A stretch of 64,000 bases of DNA, from NCBI GenBank assembly GCA_963731625.1, contig CAVSWH010000001.1, positions 1,054,001 through 1,118,000 on the forward strand. Reading direction: 5' to 3'. This stretch comes from PALSA-555 sp963731625 (GTDB taxonomy: Bacteria > Actinomycetota > Acidimicrobiia > IMCC26256 > PALSA-555). Below the pieces are notes generated by a model. That model ran no database searches, had not been told where the DNA came from, and saw nothing but the letters and a program-made list of their open reading frames with translations. The translations under genes were made by a program, and so were the position numbers. Shown here piece by piece: positions 50,688 to 59,146 of this stretch (position 1 is its first letter; each line of letters opens with the position of its first letter).

Positions 50688-51617
50688 TCAGCGTGGGACC
50701 CGGCCGAGCTCGCTCGGGCCGCCCCGACGATCGTCGCCCGCGGCGAGCTTGGGGCCCTCCTCGACGAGCCGCTCGACCGTCCAGCGCTCGTGCTGGTTCG
50801 TGATCGTCTCCGCGAGCACGTAGGGCTGGTAGCGGGCGACAAGGTCACCTTGGACGAAGAACGTCTCGCCCGTGAACGGGCAGTCGGCCGTGGCGAGGTA
50901 GGCGATCATCGGCGAGATGTTCGCAGGATCCCACTGGTCGAAGACGGACGCGTCGTCGGGCGGCTTCACGAGGTCACTGAGCCCGGGTGTCTGCTCGGTG
51001 AGGCGTGTGCGCGCCATGGGGGTGATCGCGTTCGACCGGACGCCGTAGCGGCCGAGCTCCATCGCGCAGATGGTGGAGAACGCGGCGATGCCCGCCTTCG
51101 CGGCGCCGTAGTTGGTCTGCCCGGCGTTGCCGAGCACGCCCGACGTGGACGAGGTGTTGATGATGGAGGCCCGGACCTCCTGGTCCGCCTTCGTCTGCTC
51201 GCGCCAGTACGCCGCCGCGTGCCGCGTCGGGCAGAAATGGCCCTTCAGGTGGACGGCGATCACCGCGTCCCACTCGGCCTCGGTCATGTTCACGAGGACT
51301 CGGTCGCGCAGGATCCCGGCGTTGTTGACGAGGACGTGCAGGTCGCCGAACGCCTCGACCGCTTGGTCGATCAGGTGCTTCGCACCCTCGAAGTCGGCGA
51401 CGCTGTCCGTGTTGGCGACGGCGTCGCCGCCGAGCGCGGCGATCTCGTCGGCGACCTGCTGGGCCGGGGCGCGATTGGCGCCCTCGCCGTGCATGTCCCC
51501 ACCCAGGTCGTTGACGACCACCTTGGCGCCCTGCGACGCGAGGTACAGCGCGTGCTCCCGGCCGATCCCGCGACCGGCGCCGGTGATGATGCAGACCCGT
51601 CCGTCGAGCGATCCCAT
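50688..51617 (-). CDS. short-chain dehydrogenase/reductase, (3R)-hydroxyacyl-CoA dehydrogenase-like
   Basis: The protein has 309 residues from ATG 51617, with GAGGGAG upstream. The Rossmann motif TGAGRGIGREHALYLASQGAKVVVNDLGG is of the HSD17B4 type, with VNNAGILRDR, the serine in INTSSTSG and catalytic Y-x3-K (YGAAK). The C-terminus extends past the usual end by about 40 residues. Members reduce or oxidise 3-hydroxyacyl-CoA. MaoC-type hydratases, which act on the same intermediates, are encoded at 55180-56045. Confidence 0.87.
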   Translation of the reverse strand: MGSLDGRVCIITGAGRGIGREHALYLASQGAKVVVNDLGGDMHGEGANRAPAQQVADEIAALGGDAVANTDSVADFEGAKHLIDQAVEAFGDLHVLVNNAGILRDRVLVNMTEAEWDAVIAVHLKGHFCPTRHAAAYWREQTKADQEVRASIINTSSTSGVLGNAGQTNYGAAKAGIAAFSTICAMELGRYGVRSNAITPMARTRLTEQTPGLSDLVKPPDDASVFDQWDPANISPMIAYLATADCPFTGETFFVQGDLVARYQPYVLAETITNQHERWTVERLVEEGPKLAAGDDRRGGPSELGRVPR

Positions 51618-51717
51618 GCGTCTCCCTCAGAGCTCCTGCCCCGGCCCGGTGCGTCGGGGAAGCGACCTCGCGGGATCGTACGCAACGACGTGCCGCGCCC
51701 GCCCGGCGCGGGCCGCG

Positions 51718-53574
51718 TCAGAGGACGAGCGTGACGGTGCTGCCCTTCTTGACCATCGTCCCCGCAGCCGGCGACGTCGACTTGACCGGCTTGCCCGGCC
51801 CGTAGTTCTGGACGTCGGGCACGAGGCCGGCGGCCGTGAGCTGCTGGCTCGCCGCCTCGACGCTCAGGCCGACCACGTTCGGCACGGCGACGGGCTGGGG
51901 CCCCTGGCTCACGTTCACCGTGATCTGGGTCCCGGGCACGACCGCGTTGCCGGCGGGCGGGTTCGTGCCGATGACCTCGCCGACCGGGACGGTGTCGCTG
52001 TACGCGTTCTGCGCGACCGGGTTGAAGCCCTTGCCGGAGAGCACCTGCGCCGCGGCGGCGTACGTCTGGTTCGACACGTCGGGAATCGGGATCGGCGCGG
52101 GACCCTCACTGACGACCACGGTCACGGTCGACTCGGGGGGCGCCTTCGACGCGCCCGCCGGGGACATCGACATGACGACACCCTTCGGGATCGTGTTGTC
52201 GTACTGCTGGTTGACCTTCACCTGGAACCCGGCCTGCGTGAGGATCGCCTGCGCGTCGGTGACGCCGCGGCCCACGACGCTCGGCACCGGCACGGGCGGC
52301 GGGCCGAGCGACAGCACGACGTCGATCTGGCCCCCGTGGCTCACGAAGGTGCCGGGTGCGGGGTCCTGGGCGATGATGACCCCGGGCGGGTCGTCGGCGC
52401 GCTGCCTCGACGCGACCTGCACGAGGACGCCCGCGTCCGCCGCCTTCGAGACGGCGAGCTTCTCCGTCTGCCCGACCAGCGTCGGCGCGGCGACCCCCGG
52501 CCCTCCGCCGCCCGCGAACAGGAGCACCGCAGCGATGATGATCGCCGCCACGAGGGCGGCGCCGACGACGTAGGGCACGGCGCGCGACGTCCGGACCGGA
52601 GCCGGGCGTACCGGGATGGCGTAGACGCCTTCCTCCATCGTCTCGGACTCGCCCGTCCGCGCGGTGGTCGGCACGCCGGACCGGGTCGGATCGGGGTCCT
52701 CGACCGCGTCGCCGAGCCCGGGCAGCGGAAGCGACGCGGGCTCTGGCAGGCGCGTCGCGACGTCGGCGAGCGCGGCCGCCATCGTCGCCGCATCCGGATA
52801 GCGGTCGGCGCGGTCGGGTCGCCCGGCCCGCTCGATGACGGCGCCCAGCGCGCCGAGCTCCGGCGGCGCCAGGATGCCCCGCACCGTGCGCGCCGCGAGC
52901 GTGCCGATCGGGGAGTCCCCGACGATCGGCACCTCGCCCGTCGTCGCCTCGACGAGGACCACCGCGAGCGCGTAGAGGTCGGCCCGCCCGTCGACGGGGA
53001 ACGCGCCGCCCTGCTCGGGCGCGGCGTACCGGGCGGTGCCGACGAGCGCGCCCACCGGCTCGGTCCACGACGCCTCGGCGAGCGCGCGGGCGAGCCCGAA
53101 GTCCGCCACGCGCACGGCGCCGTGCTCGTCGAAGAGCAGGTTGGCCGGCTTGATGTCGCGGTGGATGAGCCCCCGGTCGTGCGCGTAGTGCAGGGCCTCG
53201 GCGACCTGGCGGCCGACGAGCGCGGCCTGCGCCGGCGAGAGATTGGGTCCCTGGTCGAGGAGCGCGCGCAGCGACCCGCCGCGCAGCAGCTCGACGACCA
53301 TGAAGGCGAGGCCTTCGTCCTGTCCCCAGTCGTAGACCGCCATGACGTGCGGGTGGTGCAGCGCCGCGGCGAGTTGCGCCTCTGCCTGGAAGCGGCGGAC
53401 GAACCCGGCGTCGTCGCCGAGGCCGGGCTGGAGCACCTTGACCGCGACGCGGCGTCGCAGTCGCACGTCGTCCGCCAGGTAGACGCGGCCGCTGGTGCCC
53501 GCGCCGATCGGCGCGAGCAGCCGATAGCGCGAGACGAGAACCCGTCCGACGAGGTCGGCGACCGCTTGGACCAT
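51718..53574 (-). CDS. PASTA-domain Ser/Thr protein kinase (PknB-like)
   Basis: I start at ATG 53574 (618 residues) rather than further upstream because TAGCCT lies 7 bases before it and the kinase domain begins 15 residues in. Catalytic residues are K46 (VAVK), HRD with D140, and DFG with D158; the glycine loop GAGTSG is intact. A membrane span at about 334-354 is followed by four PASTA repeats outside the cell, which bind peptidoglycan fragments in this family. The kinase signals cell-wall state. Unlike canonical pknB it is not linked to rodA, pbpA or a phosphatase. The gene facing it encodes a single-span protein. Confidence 0.92.
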   Translation of the reverse strand: MVQAVADLVGRVLVSRYRLLAPIGAGTSGRVYLADDVRLRRRVAVKVLQPGLGDDAGFVRRFQAEAQLAAALHHPHVMAVYDWGQDEGLAFMVVELLRGGSLRALLDQGPNLSPAQAALVGRQVAEALHYAHDRGLIHRDIKPANLLFDEHGAVRVADFGLARALAEASWTEPVGALVGTARYAAPEQGGAFPVDGRADLYALAVVLVEATTGEVPIVGDSPIGTLAARTVRGILAPPELGALGAVIERAGRPDRADRYPDAATMAAALADVATRLPEPASLPLPGLGDAVEDPDPTRSGVPTTARTGESETMEEGVYAIPVRPAPVRTSRAVPYVVGAALVAAIIIAAVLLFAGGGGPGVAAPTLVGQTEKLAVSKAADAGVLVQVASRQRADDPPGVIIAQDPAPGTFVSHGGQIDVVLSLGPPPVPVPSVVGRGVTDAQAILTQAGFQVKVNQQYDNTIPKGVVMSMSPAGASKAPPESTVTVVVSEGPAPIPIPDVSNQTYAAAAQVLSGKGFNPVAQNAYSDTVPVGEVIGTNPPAGNAVVPGTQITVNVSQGPQPVAVPNVVGLSVEAASQQLTAAGLVPDVQNYGPGKPVKSTSPAAGTMVKKGSTVTLVL

Positions 53575-53581
53575 CGACTCC

Positions 53582-53659
53582 AGGCTAGGAGGCGCTCCTG
53601 CGAATCCCGCGGCACGCGCGCGACGCGATGGCGCGCCCGTCACGACACGCCGGTACCGT
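53582..53659. promoter_or_regulatory. divergent leaderless promoters of the kinase and the single-span protein genes
   Basis: Minus strand: TAGCCT (53587-53582), 7 bases, ATG 53574. Plus strand: TACCGT (53654-53659), 8 bases, GTG 53668. The 93-bp gap has no other open frame. Confidence 0.45.
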
Positions 53660-53667
53660 GGCGGCTC

Positions 53668-54144
53668 GTGAGCACGAGGCAACCGACGGCGCTACCCGTC
53701 GGGTCGAGCCCGGCGCGCCGACCGCTGTTCCGCCACCCGTGGCGGGTCGCCATCGTCGTGATCGGGCTCATCGCCGTGGCGAACCTCGGGATCCTGCTCC
53801 TGCAGAAGGCGGACACGACACCGCCCGCGCCGGTGGGGCAGCCGACGAACGTCATCAGCGTCCAGCCCTCCCCCGGCACGCTGGTCCGCCCCCAGACGAC
53901 GATCGACGTCCAGCTGCAGACGAACCTGACCGGCGCGCTCGTGCTCGACGGCCAGGAGCTCCCCCTGAACCAGCTCGAGACGTCGGTCGCGGCCGGCGAG
54001 GTCGCGTTCCGTCCGGGACCGGGCAAGCCGTTCAGCCAGTTCGCGCCGGGCACGCACTCAGTGACGGTCGAGTACTGGGTCGCCGGCAAGCCGCGTCCGC
54101 CCGACCCCGGCAGCTACAGCTGGACGTTCCGAGTCGGTGCCTAA
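53668..54144 (+). CDS. single-span membrane protein with extracytoplasmic domain
   Basis: The protein has 158 residues from GTG 53668. A basic start, one membrane span (about 28-46) and a strand-rich outer domain of about 105 residues (VISVQPSPGTLVRPQTTIDVQL, TGALVLDGQELP, SVTVEYWVAG) resemble a small immunoglobulin-like fold. It is divergent from the PASTA kinase and could be a surface partner or substrate, but nothing shows this directly. Its TAA overlaps the stop of the facing alcohol dehydrogenase gene. Confidence 0.65.
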   Translation: MSTRQPTALPVGSSPARRPLFRHPWRVAIVVIGLIAVANLGILLLQKADTTPPAPVGQPTNVISVQPSPGTLVRPQTTIDVQLQTNLTGALVLDGQELPLNQLETSVAAGEVAFRPGPGKPFSQFAPGTHSVTVEYWVAGKPRPPDPGSYSWTFRVGA

Positions 54145-55160
54145 GCCTCGGCGTTGACGTCGAGCACGGCGGCGCCACGGACCGCGTCGTGCGCGATCGC
54201 GTCGAGCGCGTCGCCCGCCGCCTCGAGCGGGTAGGTGTCGAACTCGGCTCGCACCGGTGCTGCCGCAGCGATCGCCATGAACTCCTCGGCGTCGCGCCGG
54301 GTCATGTTGGCGACGGACCGCAGCGTGCGCTCCCGCCACAGCAGCCCGTAGTCGAACGACGGGATCGGCGACATGTGGATCCCCGCCAGGCTGACCGTCC
54401 CGCCCGGGCGGATGACCTGCAGCGCCACGGGGACCAGCTCCCCCGCGGGCGCGAACACGACGGCCCGATCGCAGGGTGCGGGAGGCAGCTCCGCCGCGTC
54501 ACCGACCCACGCCGCGCCCAGCTCCCGGGCGAGCGAGCGGTGCCGCTCCCCTCGGGTGAGCACGACCGCCTCGCAGTCCCAGTACGCGAGGACCTGGAGC
54601 GCGAGGTGCGCCGACGCGCCGAACCCGAGGAGCGCGACGCGGTCACCAGGCTGCACGTCGGCCCGTCGCAGCGCGCGATAGCCGATCACGCCGGCGCAGA
54701 GCAGTGGCGCGGCGGCGAGGTCCGACAGGGTGGGCGGCAGCTGCACCGCGAAGTCCTCGCGGACGGTGATCGCGTCGGCGTAGCCCCCGTCCACGGTCCA
54801 CCCGGTGAAGCGCGCCGCCTCGCAGAGGTTCTCCTCGCCGCGACGGCAGTACTCGCACACGCCGTCCGTCTCGTGGAGCCAGGCCACACCGACGCGATCA
54901 CCGATCCGGAGCCGGTGGCACCCCTCGCCGAGCTGCTCCACGACCCCGACGACCTGGTGCCCCGGGATGATCGGGAGCACGGGCAGCTCGAGGTCGCCCT
55001 CGATCACGTGCAGGTCGGTGCGGCAGCAGCCGCAGGCGCGCACGGCGACGCGCACCGAGCCCGGGCCGGGGTGAGGCCGTGCGCGCTCCTCGAGCTCGAG
55101 CGGTCGGCGGTCCGCCGGCGCGGGCGCGTGCAGCACCTGCGCCCGCATCGTGTCGGTCAC
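54141..55160 (-). CDS. zinc-dependent alcohol dehydrogenase (MDR family, AdhA-like)
   Basis: The protein has 339 residues from GTG 55160 (ATG 55148 is an alternative). The catalytic zinc site is present: Cys in CGCCRTDLH and the PGHQVVG motif. The structural zinc site has only three of four cysteines: the position three residues before VCEYC is Asp, giving D-x2-C-x2-C-x7-C. The Rossmann region reads ALLGFGASAHLALQV. It oxidises an alcohol with NAD(P)+ or runs in reverse. The stop codons of this and the converging gene share three bases (54142-54143 region). Confidence 0.88.
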   Translation of the reverse strand: MTDTMRAQVLHAPAPADRRPLELEERARPHPGPGSVRVAVRACGCCRTDLHVIEGDLELPVLPIIPGHQVVGVVEQLGEGCHRLRIGDRVGVAWLHETDGVCEYCRRGEENLCEAARFTGWTVDGGYADAITVREDFAVQLPPTLSDLAAAPLLCAGVIGYRALRRADVQPGDRVALLGFGASAHLALQVLAYWDCEAVVLTRGERHRSLARELGAAWVGDAAELPPAPCDRAVVFAPAGELVPVALQVIRPGGTVSLAGIHMSPIPSFDYGLLWRERTLRSVANMTRRDAEEFMAIAAAAPVRAEFDTYPLEAAGDALDAIAHDAVRGAAVLDVNAEA

Positions 55161-55179
55161 GAGGCGACCGGCGGGACGA

Positions 55180-55593
55180 TCACGGGACGACGAACGTGGC
55201 CTGGCCCTTGATGGCCGTGCCGCCGCTCTCCTCGCGGGTCACGACGAGGTCGAGGTCGACGCGCCGCTCGCCGCCCTCCTCGAAGCGGCGCGCCACGGTG
55301 GCCTCACAGACGAGATGGTCACCGGGCCAGACCTGCTCGCGGAACTGCACCGCGAAGCGACGCACGTTCTCCGCGCCGAGCCAGTCGGTGCAGTAGCAGC
55401 CGAGGATCCCGGCTTGGAGCATGCCGACCGAGAAGACGGTCGGGAACCCGGCCGACTTCGCGAACTCCTCGTCGTGGTGGATCGGATTGAAGTCGCCTGA
55501 GGCCCCCTGGTAGCGGACGAAGTCGGTCCGCGTGAGCGGTCCGACCTCGCGGCGGGGACCCTTCGTGCCTTCCGTGAGGTCGTCCCAACCCAT
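55180..55593 (-). CDS. MaoC-type (R)-hydratase/dehydratase, hotdog fold (HadB-like)
   Basis: The protein has 137 residues from ATG 55593. The MaoC active site is clear: YQGASGDFNPIHHDEEFAKSAGF with the catalytic Asp/His pair, followed by the GMLQAGIL helix. Such subunits dehydrate 3-hydroxyacyl thioesters, commonly with a partner that carries no active site. The partner is encoded 2 bp upstream, as in the HadAB/HadBC pairs of mycobacteria. Whether it acts on ACP or CoA esters is unknown. Confidence 0.87.
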   Translation of the reverse strand: MGWDDLTEGTKGPRREVGPLTRTDFVRYQGASGDFNPIHHDEEFAKSAGFPTVFSVGMLQAGILGCYCTDWLGAENVRRFAVQFREQVWPGDHLVCEATVARRFEEGGERRVDLDLVVTREESGGTAIKGQATFVVP

Positions 55594-55595
55594 CG

Positions 55596-56045
55596 TCAGC
55601 CCTCCTGCTTCGGTGCTTGCCCGGTCTCGATCGCGGTCGAGCGCGCCTCGGCGACGAGCGTGCCGGCCGGGTCGCGGAACTCGGTGACCGTCTCGACGAA
55701 GGTCATCGTGCCGCCCCGGCGCCCCTCCTTCTCGTAGATCTGGTCGACCCGCGTCTGGAAGGTGAGCTCCGTGCCGGCCCGCGGCGGCGGGCCGTGGAAC
55801 ACGTACTCCTGACCGCCGTGGAGCAGTCGTCGGAGATCGATGTCGAGCTGCGCCAGGGGTGACGTCCCGCTCCCCATCCAGAAGTTGACCGTCGTGAGGA
55901 ACGTGGGCGGGCTCACGGGCGACGGCGCGTCGACGTAGGCCGGATCTGACGACATGCACGCGCGGGCGAACTCACGGACCTTGCCCCGCTCGATGGGCAT
56001 CGTGGCCGGGTCGTCGCGCAACCCGACCTTGGACTTGTCGACCAT
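55596..56045 (-). CDS. MaoC N-terminal-type dehydratase subunit (HadA/HadC-like)
   Basis: The protein has 149 residues from ATG 56045; GTG 56048 is one codon earlier, but AAGGAG spacing favours the ATG. It has the FAS1-like hotdog features IERGKVREFARACMSSDPAYVD, PPTFLTTVNFWMG and LHGGQEYVFHGPPPRAGTEL, and lacks the catalytic D-x4-H of its partner. The pair forms a heterodimeric hydratase. The start overlaps the ligA stop, so the three genes form one transcript. Confidence 0.87.
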   Translation of the reverse strand: MVDKSKVGLRDDPATMPIERGKVREFARACMSSDPAYVDAPSPVSPPTFLTTVNFWMGSGTSPLAQLDIDLRRLLHGGQEYVFHGPPPRAGTELTFQTRVDQIYEKEGRRGGTMTFVETVTEFRDPAGTLVAEARSTAIETGQAPKQEG

Positions 56046-58099
56046 CACGTCGCTCCTTGCTCGGGTGGGCCGTGCTCCAGGATCTCCAGGAACGCGGCCT
56101 CATCGATGATCGGGACACCGAGCTGCTCGGCCTTTGTCAGCTTCGAACCCGGATTCTCGCCCACGACGACGTAGCTCGTCTTCTTCGAGACGCTCGACGT
56201 GACCTTGCCGCCTCGGGCCAGGATCGCCGACTCCGACTCCTCGCGGCTGAGGCTCTCCAACCCCCCGGTCAGCACAAACGCGAAGCCGGCGAGCGACGGT
56301 GCGCCGGGGGGCGCGGCGGCCGGTTGCTCGGCGGCACGCAGGTCGACCCCGGCGCGGCGCAGCTTCTCGACGACGTCGCGGTTGCCCGCCACGGCGAAGA
56401 AGCGAGCGACGCTCTCCGCGATGACTGGGCCGACGCCTTCTACGGCCGTGAGCTCCTCGGTCGACGCCGCCTCCACCCGATCCATGTCGCCCAGCGCCCG
56501 GGCGACGGCCTGCGCCGCCGTCGGCCCGAGGTGACGGACCCCGAGCCCGACGAGCACACGCGTGAGCCCGCGCGACTTCGAGGCCTCGAGCGACGCGACG
56601 AGGTTCTCGGCCGACCGCTGGGCCATCCGCTCGAGCGGCACGAGCTGCTCGACGGCCAGCGAGTAGATGTCGCCCGCGTCCCGGAGCAGCCCCGCGTCGA
56701 CGAACTGCCGGACCCGCTCTTCGCCCAGACCCTCGACGTCCATCGCGGCGCGCCCGGCGAAGTAGACGATGCGCTGCACCCGCTGCTCGGGGCACTCGAT
56801 GTTGACGCAATGCGCGTCGGCCTCGCCCTCGAGCCGCACGAGCGGGGAGCCGCAGACCGGGCAGTCCGTCGGGAACTTCCACTTGCGCAGGCCGCGCCGC
56901 CGTGTCGCCAGGACCGGGCCAACGACCTCCGGGATGACGTCGCCCGCCTTGCGGACGATCACCGTGTCGCCGGGCCGCACGTCCTTGCGCGCCACCTCGT
57001 CCTCGTTGTGGAGCGTGGCGAGCCCGACGGTCGAGCCGCCGACGAACACGGGCTCGAGCATGGCGAACGGGGTCGCGCGCCCCGTGCGTCCGATGCTGAC
57101 CATGATCCCGTTCAGGCGGGTCGTCTTCTCCTCCGGCGGGAACTTGAACACGATCGCCCAGCGCGGGGCACGGCTCGTCGTACCCATCTCGGCGCGCTGG
57201 GCCAGGTCGTCGACCTTCACGACGGCGCCGTCGATCTCGTAGCCGAGCGAGTGGCGCTGCTCGAGCATCCGCTCGCAGAAAGTCACGACGGCGTCGAGCT
57301 CGTCGAACGACTCGATGTGCGGGTTCACGGGGAGCCCGAGATCGGCGATCCACGCCAGTGTCTCGTGGTGCGATCGCAAGACCGGGCCGCCTTCCTGCAG
57401 ACCGAGCTGGTAGCCGAAGAAGTCGAGGGCTCGGGACGCCGTGATGCGCGGATCCTTCTGGCGGAGACTGCCCGCGGCCGCGTTGCGAGGATTGGCGAAG
57501 AGCCGCTCGCCGGCCTCGCCCTGGCGCTCGTTCAGCTCGGCGAACGCTTGCAGCGGCATGAACACCTCGCCGCGCACCTCGAGGCGCGTCGGCCGCGCGG
57601 CGCCCGTCAGCACCTTCGGGATCGAGCTGATCGTGGCGATGTTCGCGGTGACGTCGTCGCCGGTGAACCCGTCCCCGCGCGTCGCGCCGCGCACGAGGCG
57701 GCCCTCCTCGTAGAGGAGCGAGATCGCGAGCCCGTCGAGCTTGGGCTCGCCGACGAAGGTGATGGGTCCCGGTACGAGACGAGCGATGCGTTCATGCCAG
57801 GCGCGGACCTCGTCGGCGGTGAACGCGTTGTCGAGCGACAGCATCGGCTGGAGATGGGTCACCGGCGCGAACGTGGCGCTGGCGCGGCCCCCCGGCCGTT
57901 GGGTGGGCGAGTCGGGAGTCACGAGGCTCGGGTCGCGCGCCTCGAGGTCGAGGAGCTCGCGCAGCAGCGCGTCGTACTCGGCGTCGGAGATGATCGGGTC
58001 GTCGAGCAAGAAGTAGCGCTCGTTGTGGCCCTGAATCTCGTCGCGGAGCGACGCCGCCCGCGCTGCGGCGTCCTCGGGGACGCCGGGCTGCGCAGCCAT
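56045..58099 (-). CDS. ligA: NAD+-dependent DNA ligase
   Basis: I start at ATG 58099 (684 residues) because TAACCT lies 7 bases before it; ATG 58135 is further upstream without any signal. Domain Ia with the NAD-binding YDALLREL, adenylation motif K120-x-D-G (EPKLDG), the OB fold, the four-cysteine zinc finger (CPVCGSPL, CVNIECPEQ), the HhH domain and a C-terminal BRCT (FVLTGGLESLSREE) are all present. It joins Okazaki fragments and is essential. The MaoC pair follows in the same transcript. Confidence 0.96.
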   Translation of the reverse strand: MAAQPGVPEDAAARAASLRDEIQGHNERYFLLDDPIISDAEYDALLRELLDLEARDPSLVTPDSPTQRPGGRASATFAPVTHLQPMLSLDNAFTADEVRAWHERIARLVPGPITFVGEPKLDGLAISLLYEEGRLVRGATRGDGFTGDDVTANIATISSIPKVLTGAARPTRLEVRGEVFMPLQAFAELNERQGEAGERLFANPRNAAAGSLRQKDPRITASRALDFFGYQLGLQEGGPVLRSHHETLAWIADLGLPVNPHIESFDELDAVVTFCERMLEQRHSLGYEIDGAVVKVDDLAQRAEMGTTSRAPRWAIVFKFPPEEKTTRLNGIMVSIGRTGRATPFAMLEPVFVGGSTVGLATLHNEDEVARKDVRPGDTVIVRKAGDVIPEVVGPVLATRRRGLRKWKFPTDCPVCGSPLVRLEGEADAHCVNIECPEQRVQRIVYFAGRAAMDVEGLGEERVRQFVDAGLLRDAGDIYSLAVEQLVPLERMAQRSAENLVASLEASKSRGLTRVLVGLGVRHLGPTAAQAVARALGDMDRVEAASTEELTAVEGVGPVIAESVARFFAVAGNRDVVEKLRRAGVDLRAAEQPAAAPPGAPSLAGFAFVLTGGLESLSREESESAILARGGKVTSSVSKKTSYVVVGENPGSKLTKAEQLGVPIIDEAAFLEILEHGPPEQGAT

Positions 58100-58106
58100 C
58101 GAACGC

Positions 58107-58112
58107 AGGTTA
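58107..58112 (-). promoter_or_regulatory. -10 box of a leaderless promoter for ligA
   Basis: TAACCT on the minus strand, 7 bases, then ATG 58099. It decides the start of ligA. The facing gene has GAGACT at 58197-58202, 7 bases before GTG 58210. Confidence 0.5.
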
Positions 58113-58209
58113 CCGAGGGACCGCGACGCGCTCATCGACGACGTGGCGCCCGCGCGGTCGGGTGCCCGGTGGCCGCGCGGGTGGCGCGTCGGCCGCGAGA
58201 CTGACGCTC

Positions 58210-59103
58210 GTGAGGGTGTGGGTGCTCCGAGCGGCGTGGATCACGCTGCCGCTCACCGCGGCCCCGGCGCTCGCGGACGGCGTCCGGAACTGGGGCACCG
58301 CGGAACAGGTCGTCGCGGCGACGCTGTGCTGGCTGGCGTGGGGGATCGGGCTCGTCGCGGTGCTGGCCCCGCGGCCGGCCGGGCTCACGATCTTGCGCGT
58401 GATCGCTCCGACGCTGCTCGTCGCCGTCGTCGTCGCCGTCGGGAGCGGCAACCCGTCGACGCTCGCGGCCTTCGGAGGCCTCGCCGGGACGGTCGTGGCG
58501 GCCGTGCTCGCCGCCGACTCGACGTTCGCGATCGCGTCGGCGAACGCCGTAGCGTACGGCGACGAGCAGCGCTATCCCCTCCGGGTGCCGCCGGCACTGT
58601 TCCTCGGACCCCTGCCGGCCGTGCGGGCCGTCGTGGTCGCCGGCGTGATCGTCGGTCCGCTGCTCGTGGCCGGGGGCCACTACCTGGCGGGCGGTGTCAC
58701 GGTGGTGGTCGGGCTCCCACTCGCGGCGCTCGCCGGGCGCGCGTTGCACCGTTTGTCTCGGCGCTGGCTCGTGCTGGTGCCGGCCGGGGTGGTCGTCGTC
58801 GATCGGATGTCGCTCGTGGAGAACACCCTGTTCCCTCGCGAGCACATCCAGCTGCTGCGGTCGCTCGCGGCCGACGAGTCGCCGGGCGCCGCGCTCGACC
58901 TCCGCATGGGCGCGACGCTCGGATCGCTCGTCGCGATCTTCGACGAGCCCGCCGAGCTCGTGCTCGCCGCTCGCCCGGGTCAGGACGCGCGGACCGTGAA
59001 CGCTCCCGCGATCGCGGTCGCGGTGGCCCGCCGTTCGGAGGTGCTGGCCGGTGCGGCGCGCCGCCGGGTTCGGGTCGAGGTCGGGGACGTGCCGAAGCGC
59101 TGA
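58210..59103 (+). CDS. polytopic membrane protein of unknown function
   Basis: The protein has 297 residues from GTG 58210. Hydrophobic segments at about 5-25, 33-52, 62-80, 85-105, 140-165 and 168-190 suggest six spans in the N-terminal two thirds. The C-terminal third is cytoplasmic (VVVDRMSLVENTLFPREHIQLLR, then LDLRMGATLGSLVAIF) and resembles a small strand-rich domain. The protein is divergent from ligA. I recognise no family. Confidence 0.68.
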   Translation: MRVWVLRAAWITLPLTAAPALADGVRNWGTAEQVVAATLCWLAWGIGLVAVLAPRPAGLTILRVIAPTLLVAVVVAVGSGNPSTLAAFGGLAGTVVAAVLAADSTFAIASANAVAYGDEQRYPLRVPPALFLGPLPAVRAVVVAGVIVGPLLVAGGHYLAGGVTVVVGLPLAALAGRALHRLSRRWLVLVPAGVVVVDRMSLVENTLFPREHIQLLRSLAADESPGAALDLRMGATLGSLVAIFDEPAELVLAARPGQDARTVNAPAIAVAVARRSEVLAGAARRRVRVEVGDVPKR

Positions 59104-59146
59104 GTGGCCGCGTGAAGCGACAGCTCCTCTGCGCGAACCACCCGGT

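Noticed and set aside
56057..58204. A 715-residue plus-strand frame opposite ligA
   Set aside because: It is an antisense shadow; ligA motifs (KxDG, zinc finger, BRCT) are unambiguous on the minus strand.
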